This document shows, piece after piece, positions 1 through 5,104 of a stretch of 10,676 nt of DNA. Each line of letters starts with the position of its first letter. Within the stretch, counting starts at the first letter, position 1. The notes under the pieces are model-generated. The model saw nothing but the letters and a program-made list of their open reading frames with translations. It did no database searches and was not told the origin of the DNA. The stretch lies in contig JBHIDQ010000050.1 of the NCBI GenBank assembly GCA_046760155.1, positions 1 to 10,676 of the forward strand, read 5' to 3'. Position numbers and translations under genes: made by a program. The DNA comes from JBHIDQ01 sp046760155 (GTDB lineage: Bacteria > Chloroflexota > Dehalococcoidia > Dehalococcoidales > RBG-16-60-22).

Positions 1-48
1 ATTAGCCTGTTGACCTCACCCCCATGTCCCCCCTCCTCGAACTTTAAT

Positions 49-83
49 GTCATTGCGAGGAGCGGAGCGACGAAGCAAACTCT
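49..83 (+). repeat. Intergenic modular repeat, copy 1
   Basis: This copy has the left arm GTCATTGCGAG (here with TGT before CATT), a core built from GAGCG-like pentamers, and the right arm CGAAGCAAACTCT. The same arms recur at 8177-8215, 8262-8296 and inverted at 8311-8338. Its core is identical to that of 8262-8296. A C-rich leader at about 11-35 precedes it, as at 8221-8250. I infer an interspersed non-coding repeat upstream of plsY. The left arm lies only 49 bases from the window edge, so further copies to the left cannot be excluded. Confidence 0.8.
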
Positions 84-130
84 TCATTATCTACCTCATC
101 CCTGTTAGCACTGCTAACCTGAAGCCATAC

Positions 131-159
131 TTTACGGAAATAAAATTACGGGTTATACT
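131..159 (+). promoter_or_regulatory. Predicted sigma70-type promoter for plsY
   Basis: A -35 box TTTACG (131-136, 4 of 6 consensus matches) is followed by a 17-nt spacer and a -10 box TATACT (154-159, 5 of 6). Transcription would start near 166, leaving a leader of about 14 nt before the plsY ATG. No clear Shine-Dalgarno sequence fits in that leader. This is a prediction from box matches only. Confidence 0.45.
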
Positions 160-179
160 ATTACCCAAGTAATATTGCC

Positions 180-806
180 ATGACAGAAGTTTTACCGGCC
201 ATATTATTGGCCATAGCCGCTTTTTGGTTGGGCGCCTGTCCCTTTTCGGTATGGGTTGGGCGGTGGCTTTTGGGTAAAGACATCAGAGATTACGGCGATG
301 GCAATCCTGGTGCCGCCAACGTTTTCCGGGCCGGAGATGTCAAATCAGGCTCAATCGCTTTAATTCTGGACGTCGCCAAAGGGTTCCCTTTTGTCTTCAT
401 CGTCCACTCGTTCTTTGGCTTTACTGGCATCGTTACTATGGCAGTAGGGCTGAGTGCCATATTGGGACATGCCTTCTCCCCGTTCCTTCGCCTGAAAGGT
501 GGTAAGGCGATAGCGGTTACTTTTGGTGTTCTCTTGGCCTTACCTCAGCCTGAGTTGCTGATGGTGTTTATTATCTTTATCTTGGTGGGTTTTCTCTGCC
601 TTGAACCTGATGCCTGGATGGTAATGCTGGCTCCGGTGGGCACGCTCACCTATCTCTTGATTAGCCGAGGAAGTTCCTGGGAATCGCTATTCATGCTGGG
701 TGTGCTCATCATACTTGCGGTAAAACACTACGATAGTCTGAAGACAGTTCCCCGATTCAGACTCAGGCTCATCAAATGGTACCAGTCAAGAAGTCGAGAA
801 GTTTAA
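180..806 (+). CDS. plsY: Glycerol-3-phosphate acyltransferase PlsY
   Basis: This is a polytopic inner-membrane enzyme of 208 aa, the usual PlsY length. The family transfers the acyl group of acyl-phosphate to glycerol-3-phosphate, giving lysophosphatidate for phospholipid synthesis. Visible family signatures are GDGNPGAANVFR at residues 39-50 (the PlsY GSGNxGATN motif, with D in place of S), LDVAKG at 63-68, GHAFSPFLRLKGGKA at 96-110 (motif 2), and a C-terminal hydrophobic helix ending in KH (182-183), where motif 3 usually reads RHxxN. Several hydrophobic helices fill the rest. The gene lies 22 nt upstream of a glycosyltransferase and is probably cotranscribed with it. The ATG at 180 has no strong SD but follows a good promoter. 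The divergent motif 1 could mark a second paralogue rather than the housekeeping copy. The family call is strong, and the acyl-donor detail is inferred from the family. Confidence 0.88.
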   Translation: MTEVLPAILLAIAAFWLGACPFSVWVGRWLLGKDIRDYGDGNPGAANVFRAGDVKSGSIALILDVAKGFPFVFIVHSFFGFTGIVTMAVGLSAILGHAFSPFLRLKGGKAIAVTFGVLLALPQPELLMVFIIFILVGFLCLEPDAWMVMLAPVGTLTYLLISRGSSWESLFMLGVLIILAVKHYDSLKTVPRFRLRLIKWYQSRSREV

Positions 807-818
807 CTTGCCAATAGA

Positions 819-825
819 GAGGTGA
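819..825 (+). promoter_or_regulatory. Strong ribosome binding site of the glycosyltransferase
   Basis: GAGGTGA lies 3 nt before the ATG at 829 and is complementary to the 3' end of 16S rRNA. It fixes the start of the downstream gene within the 22-nt gap after plsY. Confidence 0.7.
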
Positions 826-828
826 AAA

Positions 829-1977
829 ATGCTGTATCAGGGAATCATCGCCATTGGTCTGGTTATCTTTATGCTTAATCTTACCTTAAACCTGAGAAAC
901 CTGAAAACACTGCGCGGCGATGATAAATTACCGGAACCAACACCCCTTATCTCCATCCTGGTTCCGGCCCGAAATGAAGAGGTAAATATCGCCACCTGTT
1001 TGCAGTCTCTCCAGAAACAGGACTACCCTAATTTTGAAATTCTGGTCCTTGATGATAACTCGTCAGACAATACGGCTACTATTGTGGCGCAGATGGCCGC
1101 CAAGGATAGGCGCATCCAGTTGCTCCGTGGCGACCCACTTCCTAAAGATTGGGCTGGTAAGCCGTTCGCCTGCTATCAGTTGGCTAAGCAAGCCAGCGGT
1201 GCCTGGTTACTGTTTGTTGATGCCGATACCACCCATGCTCCTTGCATGTTGCGTAGTGTTCTTGCTCAGGCGCTTCGCTCCAAACCTTCACTGCTTTCTG
1301 GATTCCCACGCCAGCTGGCGACTTCTTTGCCCCAGAAAGTAGCCATCCCGGTACTGTACTTCACCATCTTCAGCCTTTTCCCGTTATGGTGGCTACAGCG
1401 CTCCAGAGAGCCGAAACCGTCTCTGGCGATTGGCCAATTCCTCCTTTTTCCCAGGGAAGAATACTGGCGTATTGGTGGACATGAGAAAGTAAAGTCCCGC
1501 ATTCTGGAAGATGTCTGGCTCGGCGTCGAGGTAAACCGCCACCGAGGGCGGCATGTGGTCGTTGATTTATCACCGGTAGTTTCGTGCCATATGTATCATA
1601 GCGTGGCGACAATGTGGGAGGGCTTTGTCAAGTGGATATATTCGGTGGCTTCATTATCTATGGCAGCCCTGTTTATTATGATGATAGTCGCCTATATTTT
1701 CTTCCTGGCTCCGTTTTACTCGCTTTGGCAAGGATTATTTGTGGTGGCGGCACCCACGGGCTGGCGTGCTATCATCATTTTCCAGGTAACGGTGATCTTC
1801 TTTATGCGCTGGCGGGTGGATAATCGCTTCAAGGCGCCAGTCGTTTCCACCTTGCTGCATCCGGTTGGCTTTGCCTTCCTTTTCCTCGCCGCTTTTTATG
1901 CCGTTTTTCAGCGCGCCGTCGGTGCTGGCGTTCAGTGGAAAGAAAGGTTATACCGCCGGGAATCATCGGTGGAGTAG
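829..1977 (+). CDS. Membrane-anchored GT2 family glycosyltransferase (CruC/CrtQ-like)
   Basis: This 382-aa glycosyltransferase has a GT-A catalytic domain on the cytoplasmic face. An N-terminal hydrophobic helix (about residues 3-20) is followed by the GT2 fold: ISILVPARNEE (41-51), the nucleotide-binding LVLDDNSSD (72-80), the DxD-type metal site FVDADTT (129-135) and the acceptor-side ILEDVWLG (225-232), where D228 is the likely catalytic base. Further hydrophobic helices lie at about 170-189, 272-296, 312-326 and 340-362, ending in VQWKERLY. That C-terminal pattern is typical of the chlorobactene/diaponeurosporenoate glucosyltransferase and hopanoid-associated group. The acceptor is unknown, and no carotenoid gene is in the window. 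Its neighbour plsY suggests a glycerolipid or isoprenoid acceptor, which is inference only. The start is set by a strong SD. The family is secure and the substrate is not. Confidence 0.8.
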   Translation: MLYQGIIAIGLVIFMLNLTLNLRNLKTLRGDDKLPEPTPLISILVPARNEEVNIATCLQSLQKQDYPNFEILVLDDNSSDNTATIVAQMAAKDRRIQLLRGDPLPKDWAGKPFACYQLAKQASGAWLLFVDADTTHAPCMLRSVLAQALRSKPSLLSGFPRQLATSLPQKVAIPVLYFTIFSLFPLWWLQRSREPKPSLAIGQFLLFPREEYWRIGGHEKVKSRILEDVWLGVEVNRHRGRHVVVDLSPVVSCHMYHSVATMWEGFVKWIYSVASLSMAALFIMMIVAYIFFLAPFYSLWQGLFVVAAPTGWRAIIIFQVTVIFFMRWRVDNRFKAPVVSTLLHPVGFAFLFLAAFYAVFQRAVGAGVQWKERLYRRESSVE

Positions 1978-2004
1978 CTCCCTTACTAACCATCTCTACT
2001 GGTA

Positions 2005-2034
2005 TTGACATTCCTGACCAACTAATGATAGACT
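2005..2034 (+). promoter_or_regulatory. Predicted promoter of the FAH/PK-like/PPC unit
   Basis: A perfect -35 TTGACA (2005-2010), an 18-nt spacer and TAGACT (2029-2034, 4 of 6 matches to TATAAT) sit directly before the FAH-family gene. Transcription would begin around 2041-2043, at the ATG itself, which would give a leaderless transcript. The absence of an SD before 2043 agrees with that. Confidence 0.45.
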
Positions 2035-2042
2035 GAACCGCT

Positions 2043-2792
2043 ATGAAAATTGTACGCTATATAATCGACAGAAGGATTGAATACGGGATTTTGGTGGGTG
2101 AGCAGCTTCAGAGCCTTGATGGTTCGCCCTTTGAACAGATTAAAAAACTTGACCGCTACCACAAACTGAGTGAAGTCAGGCTGCTGGCACCATGCCTCCC
2201 CACCAAGATTGTGGCCATCGGACTCAATTACTACAGCCACGCCAAAGAAGTCGGTCAGCCCGTCCCCAAAGAACCAGCCATGTTTTTCAAACCATCAACT
2301 TCAGTCATCGGTCCGGAAGACAAAATAATAGACCCCGGCTGTGAGCGACTCGACTATGAAGCTGAACTGGGCGTAGTCATCAAGAGTCAGGCCTCAAAGG
2401 TATCAGAGAAAGAAGCCCTGAAATACGTTCTTGGTTATACCTGCTTTAATGATGTTACCGCCCGTGACTGGCAAGCTCAGGACTCGCAGTGGAGCCGGGC
2501 CAAGGGTTCCGATACTTTTGCTCCCGTTGGCCCCTGTATCGAGACCGAACTCGACTCGGGCAACGTCCTTGTCGAAGCTTACCTCAACGGCGAACGTAAG
2601 CAGCAGGTTAACACCAGCGACCTTGTCTTTCCCGTTCCGGTACTGATAAACTATATCTCCCGGGTAATCACACTGCTTCCCGGCGATGTTATTGCCACCG
2701 GAACTCCGGCTGGCATTGGTCCGATGAAATCCGGCGATACTATCGAGATAAAGATAGCCAATATCGGCACCTTGCGCAATTACGTCGCCTAG
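2043..2792 (+). CDS. Fumarylacetoacetate hydrolase (FAH) family protein
   Basis: This soluble metal-dependent enzyme of 249 aa has the FAH C-terminal fold. Relatives include fumarylpyruvate hydrolase, 5-carboxymethyl-2-hydroxymuconate isomerase (HpcE type), acylpyruvase and oxaloacetate decarboxylase/tautomerase. A short N-terminal domain (1-50) precedes the core. Core motifs are IGLNYYSHAKE (59-69) with the likely HxxE catalytic dyad H66/E69, DYEAELGVV (104-112) with metal ligands E106 and E108, FNDVTARD (135-142) with ligand D137, K154 in the RAKGSDTF segment, and GDVIATGTPAGIG (214-226). All expected ligands are present, so it should be active. No aromatic-ring cleavage genes lie nearby, so the substrate cannot be named. 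It opens a three-gene unit, with 31 nt to the next gene. No SD is visible; see the promoter entry at 2005-2034. Confidence 0.85.
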   Translation: MKIVRYIIDRRIEYGILVGEQLQSLDGSPFEQIKKLDRYHKLSEVRLLAPCLPTKIVAIGLNYYSHAKEVGQPVPKEPAMFFKPSTSVIGPEDKIIDPGCERLDYEAELGVVIKSQASKVSEKEALKYVLGYTCFNDVTARDWQAQDSQWSRAKGSDTFAPVGPCIETELDSGNVLVEAYLNGERKQQVNTSDLVFPVPVLINYISRVITLLPGDVIATGTPAGIGPMKSGDTIEIKIANIGTLRNYVA

Positions 2793-2823
2793 TTGCCACG
2801 CTGGTTACCCCGAAGATTTAGAA

Positions 2824-3387
2824 ATGGAAACAAAGACCGTTTACTTTGACCGGCCCGGACAAGAGAACACCGAAGAAGTTTTCCGCATCACCAGACAGCG
2901 GGCAGAGGAGTTAGGTATCAGGACAGTGGTGCTGGCATCGACGCGGGGTGATACCGCCGTCAGGGCGATGGAAGCCTTCCCGGGACTTAGAGTCATCTGC
3001 GTCACCCACAGTCACGGCTGGCGTGAGCCAGATACTCAGGAATTCACCGCGGAAAACCGCCAGCTCGTGGAAAGCAAGGGGGGTATCGTCTTTACCGCCA
3101 CCCATGCTTTTGCCGGCGTTAGTCGGGCGGTGCGCAATCAATTTAATACTTACCTTATTGGAGACATCGTTGCCAGCGTCCTGCGTGTCCTCGGTGAGGG
3201 AATGAAGGTAGTTTGTGAAATGGCGCTTATGCTGGCTGACGCTGGACTGGTGCGCACCGATGAGGAGATTGTCGTTATCGCCGGCACTGGCAAAGGCGCT
3301 GATACCGCGGTGGTGCTCACCCCGGTCAATTCGCAAAAGTTCTTTGACCTCAGAGTCAAGGAGATTCTCTGCAAACCTCGCTTTTAG
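2824..3387 (+). CDS. Stand-alone pyruvate kinase alpha/beta-like domain protein
   Basis: This 187-aa protein resembles the C-terminal allosteric alpha/beta domain of pyruvate kinase, without the catalytic barrel. Evidence is the early TVVLASTRGDTAVRA stretch (34-48), which matches the PK C-domain signature for small-ligand binding, and the late VIAGTGKGADTAVVLTP (151-167), followed by an EILCKPR ending. Stand-alone versions are known in archaea and anaerobic bacteria, but I know of no assigned role. Binding of a phosphorylated or nucleotide effector is a plausible inference. The gene sits 31 nt after the FAH gene and 33 nt before the PPC gene, so it is probably cotranscribed. No strong SD precedes the ATG at 2824. 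Function is unknown. Confidence 0.75.
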   Translation: METKTVYFDRPGQENTEEVFRITRQRAEELGIRTVVLASTRGDTAVRAMEAFPGLRVICVTHSHGWREPDTQEFTAENRQLVESKGGIVFTATHAFAGVSRAVRNQFNTYLIGDIVASVLRVLGEGMKVVCEMALMLADAGLVRTDEEIVVIAGTGKGADTAVVLTPVNSQKFFDLRVKEILCKPRF

Positions 3388-3406
3388 GGTAAAAGCATTA
3401 AGAAAG

Positions 3407-3414
3407 AAGGAGGG
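3407..3414 (+). promoter_or_regulatory. Strong ribosome binding site of the PPC gene
   Basis: AAGGAGGG is 6 nt before the ATG at 3421, an almost ideal SD. It fixes this start and contrasts with the two genes upstream, which have no clear SD. The last gene of the unit may therefore be translated more strongly. Confidence 0.75.
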
Positions 3415-3420
3415 AAAAGT

Positions 3421-3903
3421 ATGGCAGAACTCAGGGTATCGCATGTGGCGGGCAAGTTTGGCCGGATGATACCGGCAAGGGTGCGTCCCGGTACCGACGT
3501 TATGGAAGCCCTCAAGAAGGTCTGCGAAGAACACGGCGTCAAGTATGGGGCAATCTTGTTTGGTATCGGTAGTCTCCGCCAGTTGTCCTATCAGGTACTG
3601 GTGCCCAAGAAGGACTCAATCTGGGGAGCCGGCTACACTGAGCCCGAAGTCATCCCCGGCCCGATAGAAATCGTTGGCATCCGCGGCATTATCTTCCAGT
3701 CCGAAGATGGCAAGGAGACCCTGCTTCACATTCACGGCACCTTCTCCGACCAGAAGGGAAAGGTCTTCGGCGGGCATTTGGTAATGGGTCAGAATCCTGT
3801 CCTGGCAACGTGTGATTCCATGATTGCCGAACTTACCGACGCCAAGATGATACGCCGGGTGGATCCGGAGCTCGGTTTGGGTGCTTTCAACCCAGAGCCC
3901 TAA
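3421..3903 (+). CDS. PPC domain (DUF296) protein
   Basis: This 160-aa protein consists of one PPC (plants and prokaryotes conserved, DUF296) domain. In plants the domain accompanies AT-hooks in DNA-associated proteins. Prokaryotic members are single-domain, oligomeric and mostly uncharacterised. Family marks are RVRPGTDVMEAL (20-31), the GIGSL turn (48-52), EIVGIRG (83-89), and the histidine-rich LLHIHGTFSD ... GGHL block (101-120) with H103, H105 and H119 as candidate metal or ligand residues. There is no AT-hook, signal peptide or membrane segment. It is the last gene of the FAH/PK-like/PPC unit and is followed by a strong terminator. Both a regulatory role and a small-molecule-binding role are possible. 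Confidence 0.82.
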   Translation: MAELRVSHVAGKFGRMIPARVRPGTDVMEALKKVCEEHGVKYGAILFGIGSLRQLSYQVLVPKKDSIWGAGYTEPEVIPGPIEIVGIRGIIFQSEDGKETLLHIHGTFSDQKGKVFGGHLVMGQNPVLATCDSMIAELTDAKMIRRVDPELGLGAFNPEP

Positions 3904-3941
3904 ATACTTAACTTTTTTAATTTTGGTGACCTCACCCCCTT

Positions 3942-3983
3942 AATCCCCCTCTCCTTTGATAAGGAGAGGGGGATTTTGTTTTT
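3942..3983 (+). terminator. Rho-independent terminator, perfect 15-bp hairpin
   Basis: The arms AATCCCCCTCTCCTT (3942-3956) and AAGGAGAGGGGGATT (3961-3975) are exact reverse complements around a TGAT loop, and are followed by TTGTTTTT. It lies 38 nt after the PPC stop codon and should end the + strand unit. The preceding CCTCACCCCCTT resembles C-rich sequences at 11-35, 8131-8145 and 8222-8250. The hairpin may therefore also be a complete copy of an interspersed repeat. Confidence 0.85.
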
Positions 3984-4031
3984 AGGGGGACTGAGATTGA
4001 AGTAATACTACCAATACTGTCAAATTAGTAG

Positions 4032-4068
4032 CTTTTGCCGAAGGCGAAAGATTTGAGTCTAAATCTTT
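4032..4068. other. Two overlapping small hairpins in the convergent gap
   Basis: CTTTTGCC (4032-4039) pairs with GGCGAAAG (4043-4050) with one G-T wobble on the + strand. AAAGATTT (4047-4054) pairs perfectly with AAATCTTT (4061-4068) around GAGTCT. The two stems share AAAG at 4047-4050 and cannot form fully together. They lie between the converging PPC and hydrolase genes. Neither has a good T-tract, so I do not call a terminator. The hydrolase on the - strand has no other clear terminator before the 3942-3975 hairpin. Confidence 0.4.
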
Positions 4069-4100
4069 TGAAATTGAAGTACCGGAATGAAGAAAAGAGC

Positions 4101-4922
4101 TTAAAGAGGCTTTGAGCCGAGGAAGGCGATGAGCAGCAGTGAAAACTCGGCGAGCTTGTCACGGTAGACGCTGTGCCCGCTGTCTTCGAAGACCTTCACC
4201 CGACAGTCAGGAATCAGCTCCGCCGCCGCATAAGCCTGCTCCACCGGCAAAATTGGGTCCTTGGCTCCCCAGACTACCAGTGTCGGCACCATGATTTCGG
4301 AAAGCCGGTTGACAAATACCGTGCTCTGCTCCCTGAGCGTGGTTACCTTCCTGCCTACCGAGAAACTGAACCTGGACAGCGGAATGACAAATTCAACGGT
4401 GGCAAACAGTTTGTCAACCACCCATTTCACCGCCTTCAGCATCGCCAGCACCGCTTTCCCCATACTCTGGCTAACCACGCAGTTGGATAGAAACCTGACC
4501 CAAAGGGCAATTTCCCTGCCCAGACACAGGCTGTTCACCAGCACCAGCTTGCTTACCTTATAGGGGAATTTGAGGGCATACTCCAGGGCAACGCCACCAC
4601 CGAGCGAATGTCCCATCAAATAAAAACTTTTCAGTCCCAGACTGCGTGAAAACTCCTCAACGAATTGCACCAGTTCCGGGATATAATAATCGCCCGCCAT
4701 CGGCTGGCTGTACCCGAAGCCGGGCAGGTCCGGCACATACACCGTATAGTTTTCCGCCAGCGCCTCGATATTTTTCATCCAGGCCCGGGCGCCATTGCCA
4801 CCGCCGCCATGGATGACAATCAACGGCTCGCCCTGCCCCCCGCTGAGGTAGTGAATATCAAGCCCCCCGACTTTTACCTGCCGGCTGTCTATCTTCTTAT
4901 CCATACCGCCTTCGCGATTCAT
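4101..4922 (-). CDS. Alpha/beta hydrolase fold protein
   Basis: This cytoplasmic hydrolase is 273 aa from the ATG at 4922. The full catalytic triad is visible: nucleophile S106 in GHSLGGG (104-110), D222 in WGAKDPILP (218-226) and H250 in DSGHSVY (247-253). The oxyanion loop is HGGGGNG (38-44). The cap region (about 135-200) is hydrophobic, which suggests a hydrophobic substrate. Closest families are the meta-cleavage product hydrolases (MhpC/BphD type), esterases and epoxide hydrolases, and the substrate cannot be decided. A TTG lies one codon upstream (4925), and another ATG lies at 4904 with GGCGG before it. Both are possible starts. It follows mutS on the same strand but beyond a strong terminator, so it probably has its own promoter in 4926-5000. 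Confidence 0.82.
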   Translation of the reverse strand: MNREGGMDKKIDSRQVKVGGLDIHYLSGGQGEPLIVIHGGGGNGARAWMKNIEALAENYTVYVPDLPGFGYSQPMAGDYYIPELVQFVEEFSRSLGLKSFYLMGHSLGGGVALEYALKFPYKVSKLVLVNSLCLGREIALWVRFLSNCVVSQSMGKAVLAMLKAVKWVVDKLFATVEFVIPLSRFSFSVGRKVTTLREQSTVFVNRLSEIMVPTLVVWGAKDPILPVEQAYAAAELIPDCRVKVFEDSGHSVYRDKLAEFSLLLIAFLGSKPL

Positions 4923-4999
4923 CAATATTCCACTTCAATTAAACCATGCCCATCTTAAGAAAAAGTTAAAATGGCATAAAAATGCTGTAAAAAAGGCAT

Positions 5000-5029
5000 A
5001 AAAAAACACCCTCACTTGATGTAAGGGTG
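5000..5029 (-). terminator. Rho-independent terminator of mutS
   Basis: Read on the - strand, CACCCTTAC (5029-5021), loop ATCAA and GTGAGGGTG (5015-5007) form a 9-bp stem with one G-T wobble, followed by seven T (5006-5000). It lies 75 nt after the mutS stop codon and should separate mutS from the hydrolase. Confidence 0.85.
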
Positions 5030-5104
5030 GCACCAGACTTACACCACTGCTTTTATTTTAACATGACCGCCCTCTACCCGGCAAACCTTCGCCTCGCTGC
5101 CCGG

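Noticed and set aside
2911..3534. 207-aa open frame on the - strand opposite the PK-like and PPC genes
   Set aside because: It overlaps two genes with recognisable families and good starts. Its translation has no family motif and crosses an intergenic SD region.
4923..4925. TTG start one codon upstream of the hydrolase ATG
   Set aside because: The adjacent ATG at 4922 is the simpler start, and no SD favours the TTG.
4973..5006. GGCATAAAAA direct repeat upstream of the hydrolase
   Set aside because: Two short A-rich copies overlap the T-tract of the mutS terminator and could arise by chance in AT-rich sequence.
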